Shown here piece after piece: positions 1 to 10,293 of a stretch of DNA of 64,000 bases. This DNA is from Ricordea florida (lineage: Eukaryota; Cnidaria; Anthozoa; Corallimorpharia; Ricordeidae). Position numbers and translations under genes: made by a program. The first letter of the stretch is position 1. Every line of letters starts with the position of its first letter. The notes under the pieces are model-generated. The model saw nothing but the letters and a program-made list of their open reading frames with translations, was not told the DNA's origin and ran no database searches. The stretch is from positions 20,496,725-20,560,724 of the forward strand of contig OX453282.1 of assembly GCA_949710005.1 (NCBI GenBank), written 5' to 3'.

Positions 1-88
1 CTAGCACAGTTCATCCGCTTTCAACCAGCTGTAAGTTCAGGGCACAAGGCACTGAGAGTGGAAGTCTATGGCGCACAAAAACCCAGAG
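1..88 (+). CDS. Host receptor gene: exon ending an F5/8 type C (discoidin) domain
   Basis: Read in frame 1, this partial exon gives a discoidin-like C-terminal end (RFQP...HKALRVEVYGAQ), matching the family pattern in which the last strand carries an R-V-E-[VL]-Y-G motif. It ends with one base of a codon before a GT donor at 89-90 (AGAG|GTAAAT), so it is a phase-1 exon like the FN3 exons downstream. The window cuts off its 5' part. Discoidin domains bind carbohydrate, lipid or collagen on the cell surface. The gene continues to the FN3, Ig and transmembrane exons up to 34926. Exon linkage is inferred from common strand and phase. Confidence 0.7.
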
Positions 89-561
89 GTAAATCATACC
101 GTGCTTTGCCGTTCACTATGACAGGAACTGTGAATATAAACTTTTTATTAGGTGTGATGTAAATGCTAATTATGTATTGGAAATGTCTTCAAGATGGATG
201 GGCTTTCGTTTTATTATTACGGAACACATTTTGCTTTTAAACTCCGTCACTCATTATTATTATTCCCCTTTCTGTTTCACTTCTCCTGGCGCTATTTTCA
301 CAATGGGTTGTAAATCTCTGTTGTTGTTGTTGTTGTTAGTCTTTTGATTTTGTGTGTATTCTGTTGATACTATTTCCTGGAGGATTGTCAATCTGTTTTG
401 TCGTTCATTTTCTTATTCTATGTGAATTGCTTTTTTATAAAACCATCTCACGAGATAGTGCCATTGAACCGCCAACTAAACCTGTTAGCAGAACCGTTCC
501 AAAAATTATCTGTTTTAGATCAAGGAGTGAAGTACTGACTCAGTTGTTTGCCCTGATGTAG
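89..561. other. Intron (473 bp), nothing else recognised
   Basis: The intron runs from the GTAAAT donor at 89 to an AG at 560-561. It contains a short GTT run near 320-340 and no credible gene; the small open frame at 352-561 is intronic and shows no domain. Confidence 0.6.
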
Positions 562-861
562 CTCCTTCCCAGCCTCCTGACGGCTTCAGTGTTAATCCAG
601 TGAGTAGTACAAGTGTTCAAGCATCTTGGCAGTTACCACGAGAAAATGCCAGACATGGAACAATCACTGGGTTCAAACTTATCTACAAAGAGACAGGATC
701 TTCATTACTAAGTCAGTCGGTAATAAATGGAAATACAACCCTTACAAAAGATATCAGTGGACTTAGTATATACACAGAATATGAATTCCAAGTGCTTGCC
801 TTTAGTTCTGCTGGTGATGGAAAACGAAGTGCAGTGAAAACTGTAACAACAAATGAAGATG
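562..861 (+). CDS. Host receptor gene: fibronectin type III exon 1
   Basis: This phase-1 exon encodes one complete FN3 module. It opens PSQPPDGF, has the SSTSVQASWQLP segment with the conserved Trp, and continues to YTEYEFQVLAFSSAGDG, the usual FN3 Y-x-Y/F-x-V-x-A core before strand G. Acceptor AG lies at 560-561 and donor GT at 862-863 (GATG|GTAAG). FN3 modules are extracellular adhesion or ligand-binding beta sandwiches. Its sequence is close to the two modules at 1256 and 2372, which suggests local duplication. Confidence 0.85.
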
Positions 862-1255
862 GTAAGATGGTATCTTAGAAAACCATTTCCATGATACATG
901 GAAAACTGTTATCTAAATATCCAAACGCTCTGCTTCAAAAAAGGCCTTAGGATGCGAAAATAGCTCATTATGCCCAACTTTTACATTGTATCTTAGAGAA
1001 ACAGTGACAAAAAATAACAAATTCAGTACAAACTGAAGCTCCTACCAACTTCACTGGGACGATACTAAAATCTATGAAGGCGCTTTCAATTGCTATTAGT
1101 TACTTTCGCCATAAACCAGGACTAATATATTCACAAGTACTTCATCTTTCTACAAACCTGGCCATCTTATATTGTCATATTGATCAAAATCAATCGAAAA
1201 TTGCCTAAAGTTAAACTAACACATGTTCTTCATTAACAACTGACATCTATTTTAG
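862..1255. other. Intron (394 bp), part of a duplicated exon-intron unit
   Basis: The 3' half (about 1090-1165, CTTTCGCCATAAACCAGG onward) is clearly repeated at about 1970-2035 in the next intron. Exon 1256 and its upstream intron were therefore duplicated together. Confidence 0.65.
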
Positions 1256-1558
1256 TACCAACTGGGCCTCCTACCAGCTTTACTTTGGCTGCACTGAGTT
1301 CTACAAGTGTCCGTGCATCCTGGCAGTTACCATCTGAAGACTCAAGAAACGGTATCATTATTGGATTCATACTGTACTATAAGAAGAAAGACTCAGCAGA
1401 CCCAGAAACCGCAGTAACCATTAATAGCGGCTCAACCCTCCAAAGAGATCTGACTGGTCTAAGAAAATACACTGAATATGAATTCCAAGTGTTGGCCTTC
1501 ACTTCTGTTGGCAATGGACCAAGGACTGCTGTTGTGACCACGAGAACACAACAGGATG
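1256..1558 (+). CDS. Host receptor gene: fibronectin type III exon 2
   Basis: This is a complete phase-1 FN3 exon with acceptor TTTTAG at 1250-1255 and donor GATG|GTAAC at 1559. It encodes PTGPPTSFTLA, SSTSVRASWQLPSED, then YTEYEFQVLAFTSVGNGPRT, with the conserved Trp and the Tyr-x-Phe-x-Val-x-Ala core. It is nearly the same as the copy at 2372-2664, but with an intact acceptor. It is inferred to add one module to the receptor ectodomain. Confidence 0.87.
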
Positions 1559-2371
1559 GTAACTACTATTTGTGTTTTCCTTGGAAAGAAACATTTCTGC
1601 ATCACTGATGAGTACTGATTTTGATTTTTCGCCTTTCTCTGTGTTGTGCAACTCCAGTTATTTTCCGACATTAAAACAAAAATAGACTCTTTCATGTTCT
1701 CTTAATTTAGAACTAAATAAATAACCTTAAAATTAAAATAACTTTGGACATGTACTTGTGCACTTATCAATATGCAACACCTTTTGGCGGCGGTTTGTAT
1801 AAGATTAACCTTTTAAAATGATGAAAGGATAGCGAGAGAGCTCACCGCATCAAGTTCCATTGTTTTATTAATTTTATTTTCCAAATTACGATTTTAAAAG
1901 CCTTTCAACTTGGTCTTCCACTTGTGTTAGCAAACGTGGGCACGTTTTAAAAAAACGTTTACCTCAAATTTTACTTTCGCCATAGAGCAGGGCTAATTAT
2001 GTCACAAGTACATCATCTTTCTACAACCCAGGCCATTCCATATTAACAAATACGTACTCAAAACCTTGATATTTTGAGAAATCTGATATCCTCACCATCT
2101 CAGATATTTCATTGGGAAACCCTTTCGCAAGTTAGTTTGGAGGAAGTGGCCCGCATAAGTTCTCGCTTTACAGCCATTTTCGAGAGATGTGACTGAGGTT
2201 GTCTCATTGGTACATAAAAAAACAATTATTTCTCTTCAATATCGGTAAATCTTGGCTTTACAGATATTCTGCCACTTCACCTGGATTTCAGAGAATTGTT
2301 AATTATATTATGGATCAGAATCAATAAAAAATTAATATGTTCTTCGTCAAACCTACTTTAAAACCAAGTGG
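1559..2371. other. Intron with duplicated segment
   Basis: No gene is seen here. The stretch 1970-2035 repeats intron sequence from about 1095-1165, as expected if the exon-intron unit duplicated in tandem. Confidence 0.55.
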
Positions 2372-2664
2372 GCCTCCTACCAGCTTTACTGTGGCTGTAC
2401 AGAGTTCTACAAGTGTCCGTGCATCCTGGCAGTTACCATCTGAAGACTCAAGAAACGGTATCATCACTGGATTCATACTGTTCTATAAGAGGAAAGGCTC
2501 AGGAGACCCAGAAAAATCAGTAACTATTAATAGCGGCTCAACCCTCCAAAGAGATCTGACTGGTCTAAAAAAATACACTGAATATGAATTCCAAGTGTTG
2601 GCCTTCACTTCTGTTGGCAATGGACCAAGGACTGCGGTTTTGACCAACAGAACACATCAGGACT
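2372..2664 (+). pseudogene. Decaying duplicate FN3 exon with lost splice acceptor
   Basis: The segment encodes a full FN3 module almost the same as exon 1256-1558 (GPPTSFTV, SSTSVRASWQLPSED, YTEYEFQVLAFTSVGNGP). Its donor is plausible (GACT|GTGAGT). At the position where exon 2 has TTTTAG|TACC, this copy reads TTTAA|AACC, so the acceptor AG is gone. The nearest AG (2367-2368) would give a different phase. It may be skipped, or spliced in a way I cannot see. The frame is otherwise open, so the copy looks recent. Confidence 0.6.
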
Positions 2665-3258
2665 GTGAGTGATGTTTGCTTTAGCTATTTATAGTTTGAA
2701 CTTATATTAACAGTTATACAGAAATGTTAACTTTGAAGAACGTTCGCACGTTGAAAAATAGGTACCCATAGGGTACATGTGTGGGCTACAGATGTGGAAG
2801 ACAAATGTACATGTCGGAACAAGACAGGTTATCAGTTTGCACTTGAACTTAGCTAACAACTCTTACACTGCAGTGAAGTAAGTAAACTCTGTGATTGCTA
2901 CTTCTCTCTGTTTTGCATTTTATTGAAAACGTTTCTTGTTAGGTTAACAGTGTTGCAGGGCAGTAAGGTTTCATCAAGTCAGCGTAACATTGTGTCCTGC
3001 TTAAAAGTTTCAGTATAAGCAATTGTATTTCTATGCATTGGACACCAAGTGACAGCTTATTTGAGGTTGCTTAGACTATGCTTGCCTACTGCTTAGGGCC
3101 ATTTTCACTTGAGTGTCGAAAGTAATTTGCGTTGACTTTGGTTTTGCATTGCCATGCTCAGCGTTTGCCTTAAAAACTTTGCGCCACTTTCTCAACCAAT
3201 CAGAAGAAAAACCAAAACCAATAGTGACTTGCTTGCGCAAGTTTTCCTGCGTTTTGTG

Positions 3259-4086
3259 TTATTGTTTTGAATTTTGATTGGACAATGGATTGCTTTGTGA
3301 CCTATGTGATTGGCCAGAGGAAGTGACAGATTCAGTGAAGCTGCTCCACAGAGTCAATTTCATGGTGGCATAGGGATCCACTATTACAGCATTTCTGTAT
3401 TTCAGTCCTGATGGAGACTCCTTTGCTGGCAATAAGGTTGCCACTTTGGCTGTCAAAGTAACTAGTTGACCAACACATACAGATTTAACAAGTGCCAAGT
3501 TCATTGTTGTTGGCATTTCTCTCTTGCTGAAGTCGACATCTGTACACAGATCAAGAGAGACATCATGGCCCATTAAAATGTCATCACTGTTATGGCGTGT
3601 GTCAAGTTTAAACTTCTTCAGTTTTACTGGTTTTTCGATGTAGTCTCTGAAGCGCTTCTGTTTAGGTGGGGAGAAACAGACACCTCTTATTGTTTTCTAC
3701 CTACACTAGATTTGAAAATCAAAATATTGGCCTTTTTTAACTGGTGAAATGTTGTGTAAATATCCAATTACCTCATCTGGTGGTTTTTCCATCTTTTCAG
3801 GCTGAGCAGTACTGCCATCTGTGATGAGGTCTCTCTGTGTAACTCTACCAACAAGATCTACCTTTTCACTTTCAGAGCTATCAACAACCACTTCTTTCAC
3901 TTCCACTCCGTCTTCTTCATCTACATTTTCATCTTCAGAGTTTTCCAGGAGCACTTCTTCATTCTCTTCTACACCCCCTTCTTGCTCTACCTCTTCATCT
4001 TGAGAGTTTTCCATGAGCACTTCTTCATTCTCTTCTACAACCTCTTCTTTACATGTCTTTACATCTTTACTGCTTTCCATTGCCAC
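3259..4086 (-). pseudogene. Broken ORF pair with acidic N-terminus, probably repeat-derived
   Basis: Reading 4086 to 3259, an N-terminal part begins MAMESSKDVKTCKEE and is very acidic with a repeated EENEEVL motif. It runs into HNISPVKKGQYFDFQI and then hits in-frame TAG codons near 3706 and 3694. The frame then stays open to about 3259 through RGVCFSPPKQKRF and LVTLTAKVATLLP. I recall similar proteins as repeated genes in cnidarian genomes, perhaps with an OB-fold-like part, but cannot verify this. The gene sits antisense in a host intron. Function is unknown. Confidence 0.4.
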
Positions 4087-5146
4087 AACTGCAAAAGAAG
4101 GAAAACAAGTATTTAAAAATTATTATGTGACAGGAAAAAAAGGAACAGTACGAGACAAATTACCAGAAGAACAGAAAAATTAATTACATACCATGTGTTA
4201 AAAGTTTTGATGGCATTATTAACGTAGCACAAACTACTATTGATTCTTTATGGAACAGTCAAACGGCCAATTTAAATAATAGAGAAAACAATTATGCACA
4301 AAATTGCATTTCAATAATTACTGAATGATGTGTGCTCTATTGTCATTTTTGAAAGAAACCTAAAAATTATTAGTTTACATGAAATGCATGTGTTTACCTA
4401 AAACACCACAAATTAAGTCTTGCTATGAAGGTCAAGGCAAAGTACAATAACTTTTGATTGTTTAGTCTCTTCCTGCTATAACATCTTTTAATAAGCAGTT
4501 ACCGGTATTATGACACGAATAGGTTTGTGGTCTGAAAAATAGCTTTCCAAGACATATGAAGTGACATATCCATCAGGTGCATTTGGCTAGTTTCAATACA
4601 TTGCATTCTCAAGTTAATGTAGAACATTAAATCACTACATCTAGAGGTAGGTTTCTTCCATCCAGTTAACTGTTTTGATCGTTTACAGAACAACCACTTG
4701 CTAAAGAAGGAGTCACTCCTACGTATAAAGTGAACATACCAACATTTGTAATTGGTTACCAAGTCATGGAGTAATGATGACATTGGAGCAATATTTCTTA
4801 ACCTCTTCTTCAAACGTTTCCTCGACATCTTTCTTTTCAGTGCCCGTAAAATTGACCTCAATGGTAACCTGGAAGGTTCACGGTCTCTCGATCGTTTCTT
4901 TCCCGAACGGCTTTCGAGTGTTAGTCTAGCCTCATCCTTAAAGACACTAAACGAATTTGCACTCGGTTTTACAGACTTCTGGTATGAATTCATAAGATTA
5001 ACGATAAAAACAAAGGCAGAATTGCTTTCTTTATGAATTACCACAGTTTTTGGAGGTGCTTCGTGTGCGAGAGCACGTGGCATGACACGGTACAAACTTG
5101 CTTCACGAACGAGTTCATTTATCCCATCATACACATATGGTATGGG

Positions 5147-5310
5147 CTCATTTATCCCGTAAACGTTCTCATTTATCCCGTAAACGTTCTCATTTATCCC
5201 GTAAACGGACTCATTTATCCTCCGAAGACGCTCAATCATCCTCCGAAGAGGCTCAATCATCCTCCAAAGAGGCTCAATCATCCTCCGAAGAGGCTCAATA
5301 ATCCTCCGAA
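5147..5310. repeat. 21-bp minisatellite with two unit families
   Basis: About eight 21-bp units are visible: three or four of the type CTCATTTATCCCGTAAACGTT followed by about five of the type CTCAATCATCCTCCGAAGAGG. Because 21 is a multiple of three, both strands stay open in several frames, which explains the overlapping long ORFs here. Confidence 0.8.
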
Positions 5311-6673
5311 GAAGCTTGTTTTGTTCGTGACCTGACAATTGACCTGACAGCATCTGGTTCGCGATTTTAGCCCGTTTGTGGCTCCGTCCACGTTGCATGA
5401 AACGACTTAAAGTTGCTGCAAAATAAACACCCCTTTCTTGTATTCGGGAAAGATTCATGCTCTGAATACTGTAAGTCGAGAACGCAATTTTGTCCGAAAT
5501 CACTGTGAAAACAGGAAATCTGTTCGCCATTTTCGGTCCACTTTGCAGAAAGCGACCAAAACCTGCTGCGAAATAAAAACTGCTTCCTTTTATCCGACCG
5601 ACATTCACGCTCTGAACACTGTGATAAGTGGAGAAAGCAATTCTGCCCGAAATCATTGCGAAAAACAGGTAAATCTTACTCACCAACTGTGAAGAAAAAC
5701 GAAGAAAACGACCAGCCAAATGACGAAGAACACGAGCAAATCAACCAGCGAAAATGACGATGGTTGGGAGGAGGGTTGGGAGCACATGGGTCATCTCGAT
5801 TCTTATTGGCCGAAGAGAGATCACGTGATGTTTACGGACGGACACACCATTTCGCTAGCATAAGTGTGGAGCTACCACAAGTAGCCCACACAAAAACTAG
5901 AATTTGGTTTGCTGATCACGGTCTTTTTAAGCCCCGTTTATACGAAGAAAAGATGTCTCGGGTGAGAGGATAACCATCCAAGCCTAGTCAACTTTAGCCA
6001 CAGGCGCCTTGGCTACCTATGTGAATTTGTAATAATCTCCGAGTGGCTATTTAAGTATTTCAAGACACTGTATGAGACTGCAGAAAATGTGTTCTTACTC
6101 CGTTGTTTCTGAACGAAACTAAATAAACTAAATAAAACCTTCTTCCCTTTGTGTGTGTTCTATTATTTCTATGTTTGTGCGTTCATGGAGACGGTTTAAA
6201 ACCATTTTGACGAGTTACGCTGTTTCTATTTTCTTTACACTTTATAATAATTAATAAGGCTGGCAACGCAGACGACCCTTTGTGGAATTTTATTTGAAAT
6301 TTAAAAATACTTAGCTCCCACAGGGAAGTACGGGTAGGTGGATGACACCTTCAGCAGGAAGAGCTTTTCTCCAAATAAACGGGGGCTAAGATAATCTGCT
6401 TTTCATTTGGTCGCTTGTAGACAAAAGCCAAAGCGAATAATGGCCTATTGATTGTAAGTGTATTTGAGAGTTTCAATTTAAGGCTTTAAAATCTATGAAT
6501 TATGAATTACGAATTACGAATTACATGTAATAAATAACACACAAATTTCGCTATAATGAAACTGTATTACTCATTGGAGAAAAAGTCAGACAGTTTGGAA
6601 TTAAATAACAAGTAATGGAATTTCGATGATTTTCGTTTTTTACTGTCTGTTTAACTACTTGTTTTTCTTTTAG

Positions 6674-6970
6674 CTCCAAGTGCTCCAACATCCATTGCTC
6701 ATTCAATAACTCCACCAACTGATTCCAAAGGCCCGCAAGTGACAGTAACATGGCAAAAACCACAGAACGAGACTGGGATAATTACAGCATACAACGTGTT
6801 CTACAGTCACAGTGAAGATCCACGGAATGTCCACACACAGAACACTGGAAAAGACACTTTAACATACACAGTTGATGTACTGGGAGGAGTCACATATCAG
6901 TTCAATGTCAGAGCTGTCACTTTTGCTCCTGGACCAAATGCTTCATTATTAGTGGACATCCCAGACTACA
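6674..6970 (+). CDS. Host receptor gene: fibronectin type III exon 4
   Basis: This phase-1 FN3 exon has acceptor TTTTAG (ending 6673) and donor TACA|GTAAG (6971). It encodes APSAPTSIAH, VTVTWQKPQNETGIITAYNV and then VTYQFNVRAVTFAPGPN, which includes the FN3 Trp, the Y-x-V strand and the Y-x-F-x-V-x-A motif. It is more diverged from the three upstream modules than they are from each other, so it belongs to the older part of the ectodomain. Confidence 0.85.
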
Positions 6971-8146
6971 GTAAGTGGGTCAATTGAAATGAAAGTGTAT
7001 TGTATTGTACAGAAAAGTCAAATTTTATCGGAAAAACTCAAAATTTTTATTCTCTTCTCTTCCGTCTCCTGTGGTCCAAAGTTCTAACGTAAACCGCACA
7101 ATCTACAAATCATCACCTCAAGTCTTGAACCCACCAGTTTCTGCCAGGTTCTAATATGGCTTAAGTGAAATGAAACTTGGTTTAGGGAACAGGCTTACTA
7201 TGGATAGCCGAGTTCCACGCAAGAGAACAATATAATTTGGAACTTAATCAGGTAGAGGTTACTACGCATGAGCAAAAAACATCATTTGTAGGTAACACGG
7301 TGGTTCTGGAACAAAAACGCGGGAAAATGAAATAGTGAATGATAGGTAGAGTTCCTCATAACTATGTTGGTGATTCATGCATTGCTTTTGACAATTCGTA
7401 TTTCTTTTACGTTTTAGTTGATTTCACATTACTTTAGTGCGACGCGTTCTGAAGTTTCGTGCCGAACTTGACCATTTGGTTGTGTACTAGTCAATGTCAC
7501 GATAGAGTACATGAGGAAGCCAGCATTAATATTGTAGGCAGTTACGTGACATGGTGGGCTCTAGAACTAAAACGCTGCAAAGTATAACTTGAGTGATAAT
7601 TGTTCTCAAATGTACGAACAATTTGACACTTCGCATTCCTCTGAGTTTAATGCCAACTTTTTGTTTGATACTCTGCTCATTGCTTAACCTACATTACAAA
7701 CCATTTTCAACCACTGACTCTGGAAAGCTGGTACACCAACCTAGAACAAAGACCTCTTAACAGATGTCAACTACCGGCGTCTTAAAAACGACTTATCTAT
7801 GACGGAAACAAAACCGACAAACGGACTTCTAACAGACTGAAATAATTTGACTAACTATAGACGGACCTAAAACCGACCTATTTGACAAGCAATAGACGGA
7901 TCGAAACCAACCAATGACTGGTAGCAAACTTTACACGAGTCTTTCAGCCAATACCATCATGGCTAAACTGACCAATCACGGTTAACGGACCAGACTTATA
8001 ACATCATCGTCTGACAAACACAAGTCACTTGACTCTGAAGATGACAGAACTACCCTCACCCGGACGATCACACCATATGAACTACTGATACTCCTGGGTT
8101 CAAACCATTTACTATGTTACTAAAAACTGTGTTTTTTCAATCATAG
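6971..8146. other. Intron (about 1.2 kb), repeat-like sequence only
   Basis: No ORF with domain support is visible. The stretch around 7790-8060 has phrase repeats (GACGGA...AACCGAC) that look like interspersed repeat DNA. Confidence 0.5.
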
Positions 8147-8458
8147 CCCCGAGCGTTGGTCCGGAAAATGTCTCTTTTGCAAAAGTAAATGATACGACCT
8201 GGAACGTCTCATGGCACCATATACCAAGAGATAAGAGTTACGGTAAAATTATAGTCTATGAGGTAAAACCGATACTTATTACAACTAAAGAACGCCGCAG
8301 GAGATCACTGGAAAACACGGAAAAGGTAAATACAACGGAGACTTTTGCTGTCCTTGGTGGATTCTCGTTATGTGCGCAGTACGACGTTTCCGTTCGTGGA
8401 TTCACTGAAGCAGGGCCTGGGCCCTACAGCAGCATACCAGAGATAGTCGTAACTTCAA
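8147..8458 (+). CDS. Host receptor gene: fibronectin type III exon 5
   Basis: This phase-1 FN3 exon has acceptor CATAG (ending 8146) and donor TCAA|GTAAGT (8459). The reading contains PSVGPENVSFAKVNDTTWNV, the conserved Trp-x-His region, a basic loop KERRRRSLE, and the closing QYDVSVRGFTEAGPGPYS with a typical FN3 G-strand. The RRRR-S stretch lies in a loop and could be a protease-processing site, but that is speculation. Polinton element 1 sits in the intron just downstream. Confidence 0.83.
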
Positions 8459-9476
8459 GTAAGTTAATTAACAGCTTTCTTTAATTGTTAGTTTATTAAT
8501 ACAATTCAGCTTGGAGTGTTCGCCGAACCCGTTTATGATTAAATCATTAGAAAGTAAACGATTATATATAAAGTCTTAAATTATCTTGGGTTGTAACTTA
8601 CAATAATTATCCTTATTGATATTAAGACAATTCACGATTTCAAATAAGTTATTAAGAGTTATTAATTATCAAATAATTATAATAATCAAGGATTATTAGT
8701 TTAATTATATTACTTTGACAGTTATTGATAATCATTTATTAATAACTGCTGAAAAGATGATAGAAGCTGCGAATCCACTCTCATATTAGTTTATTGACAA
8801 TTACTTATTAATAATCATTAATCAACAATAAATGATAATTGCTATGCAGCAAAGGCGATGGGAGCTGAGCACCTTACGAATCCACTCTTAAGGAGATCTC
8901 AGTGTTAGAAGGAACAACATGTATTCTTAGTGCCTATCGCATGCGCGTGATTCCAGGTCATGGGTTTGCCACTAAGAATTGTGGAGTGAAACATATGAAG
9001 CAATATGAAAAGCTGTTGTAGATTAAAATGAATTTCAGGTAAATATGGTTCCAAACTAATTTGATTTGTTTTTTTTTTCCTTTGTTTCATATTATCGGAG
9101 CATTATGAAAATTTTAAAATATGAAGCAAAGGAAAAAACAAATCAAATTATTTTGGAACCATTTTGAACTGAAATTCATTTCAACCTACAATATAGCCAC
9201 TCTTAATACAGGAAGCTTCTATAGCCGATACAATTTAAGAACTCATTTCGTCTCATCTTTAAGTATGATTCAGCTCTATGATAAGCAGTCTCTTTTTAGC
9301 TATCCCTTTTTTGATCTCATTTAATTCTTACTCTAATACTACTCTAATATTGTAATATAGGATATGTATTTATGAATATTGAGACAATAAATACTAAGTA
9401 TTATTAGTATTATTATTATTATCATTATTATTATTGTTGTTATTCTTATCATTATTTTTTTAAAATTATTTTATGC
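8459..9476. other. 5' part of the intron that holds Polinton element 1
   Basis: AT-rich intron sequence with ATTA-rich stretches (8580-8830), a large imperfect palindrome (9018-9193) and an ATT microsatellite near 9395-9450. No gene is seen. Confidence 0.6.
9018..9193. repeat. Large imperfect inverted repeat (foldback/MITE-like)
   Basis: Arms at about 9018-9095 and 9121-9193 are reverse complements over about 70 bases: GATTTGTTTTTTTTTTCC and GAAATTCATTTCAACC match their partners in order. The spacer is about 25 bp. This could be a small foldback element. Confidence 0.65.
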
Positions 9477-9481
9477 ACCTT
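9477..9481. repeat. Target-site duplication ACCTT (left of element 1)
   Basis: ACCTT precedes the left TIR start AGTAGAGGG and is repeated at 25410-25414 directly after the right TIR end CCCTCTACT. The next bases do not match, so the duplication is 5 bp. Confidence 0.85.
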
Positions 9482-9860
9482 AGTAGAGGGTAAATGGGGG
9501 TTCTAGGACAAATTTTTAAAAATGTTAAATTAAAAAATATTACTAAAAATTTCATAAAAATTTTACAAAAAGATACAAAAAATGAGGAAAATTTTATCAG
9601 GGATTTATCAGAGATTTTATCAGAGAATTTATAGGTTAATAAAAAAAATAATAAAATTAAATTCAATTATTATTTAAAAACAAAAATAATAAAAGTAAAA
9701 ATGGAAGAGTTACGAAAGAAAAAAGTTGTAGAATTGCGACAAATTGCTAAAGAACACGGTGTTGAAAAAATTTATAAATTGACTAGAAAAGAACAACTAA
9801 TTGAAGCGTTGCGTAATATTCCAGAAGTTATGGAAGAGATGCGAAATCTTCAGAAACAAA
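9482..9860 (+). repeat. Left terminal inverted repeat, element 1 (379 bp)
   Basis: The sequence matches the reverse complement of 25031-25409, with no difference found by eye and the same length. The repeat includes the promoter region and the first 53 codons of the ORF at 9701. Its outer part holds three TTATCAG repeats at 9594, 9605 and 9617. Confidence 0.93.
9670..9694 (+). promoter_or_regulatory. Putative replication-gene promoter of the left TIR gene
   Basis: A 25-nt block (TTATTTAAAAACAAAAATAA plus TAAAA) lies just before the ATG at 9701. It recurs exactly at 10261-10285 before the next gene and, through the TIR, at 25197-25221 before the polymerase. This shared upstream block differs from the box in front of the structural genes. 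Confidence 0.6.
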
Positions 9861-10252
9861 CTCCTACACCAACTTCAGAACTTAAAACTATTAAGTATCA
9901 TTATTATTGTATTCATAAAAGGCAGAAATCAAGATGTAAAGATTGTGGAGGAACACAAATATGTGAACATAATAGAAATAAAGCTTATTGTAAAGATTGT
10001 GGAGGATCACAAATATGTGAACATAAAAAACAAAGGACGCATTGTAAAGATTGTGGAGGATCACAAATATGTGAACATAAAAAACAGAAAGCACGTTGTA
10101 AAGAATGTAAAGGTAAAGGAATATGTATTCATGGAAAACAAAGAAATTTTTGTAAGGATTGTGGGGGGTCTCAAATATGTGAACATAATAGACAGAAGGC
10201 ATTTTGTAAAGAATGTTATGAAAAAATTAAGTTATATAACAAAAAAAATTAA
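9701..10252 (+). CDS. SAP/HeH-like N-terminus plus six zinc-binding CxH-CxxC repeats
   Basis: The 183-aa protein has two parts. Residues 1-53, encoded inside the TIR, look like a small helical DNA-binding fold of SAP or helix-extension-helix type (VVELRQIAKEHGVEKIYKL). Residues about 70-177 are six repeats of 18 residues with pattern C-[EI]-H-x6-C-K-[DE]-C-G-G-S-Q-I, each with Cys/His ligands suited to a metal knuckle. Similar repeats occur in large DNA viruses. DNA or RNA binding is inferred, not shown. The start is fixed by the identical start of the polymerase in the right TIR. A homologue with five repeats lies at 47135. Confidence 0.8.
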   Translation: MEELRKKKVVELRQIAKEHGVEKIYKLTRKEQLIEALRNIPEVMEEMRNLQKQTPTPTSELKTIKYHYYCIHKRQKSRCKDCGGTQICEHNRNKAYCKDCGGSQICEHKKQRTHCKDCGGSQICEHKKQKARCKECKGKGICIHGKQRNFCKDCGGSQICEHNRQKAFCKECYEKIKLYNKKN

Positions 10253-10260
10253 TTAATTTG

Positions 10261-10285
10261 TTATTTAAAAACAAAAATAATAAAA
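10261..10285 (+). promoter_or_regulatory. Putative promoter block, second copy
   Basis: Exact copy of the 25-nt block at 9670-9694, placed before the ATG at 10294. Confidence 0.55.
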
Positions 10286-10293
10286 AAAGAAAA

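Larger units (their letters stand above)
2665..6673. other. Large intron (about 4 kb) with a repeat-derived pseudogene and a minisatellite
   Basis: Between FN3 exons the intron holds a minus-strand broken ORF region (3259-4086), a 21-bp minisatellite (about 5147-5310) and undistinguished AT-rich sequence. A long minus-strand open frame (4508-5719) overlies the minisatellite and has no recognisable domain. Confidence 0.6.

Noticed and set aside
4508..5719. 403-codon minus-strand open frame in a host intron
   Set aside because: It overlies a 21-bp minisatellite and has no recognisable domain; its length is explained by the repeat register. Kept only as a note.
9901..10230. CRISPR-like array (54-bp regular repeats)
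   Set aside because: The repeats are in-frame coding units of a Cys/His-repeat protein without unique spacers, in an animal genome.
9801..10256. Overlapping 151-codon frame inside the zinc-repeat gene
   Set aside because: Shadow frame produced by the 54-bp repeat period; the other frame has the Cys/His pattern and its homologue in element 2.
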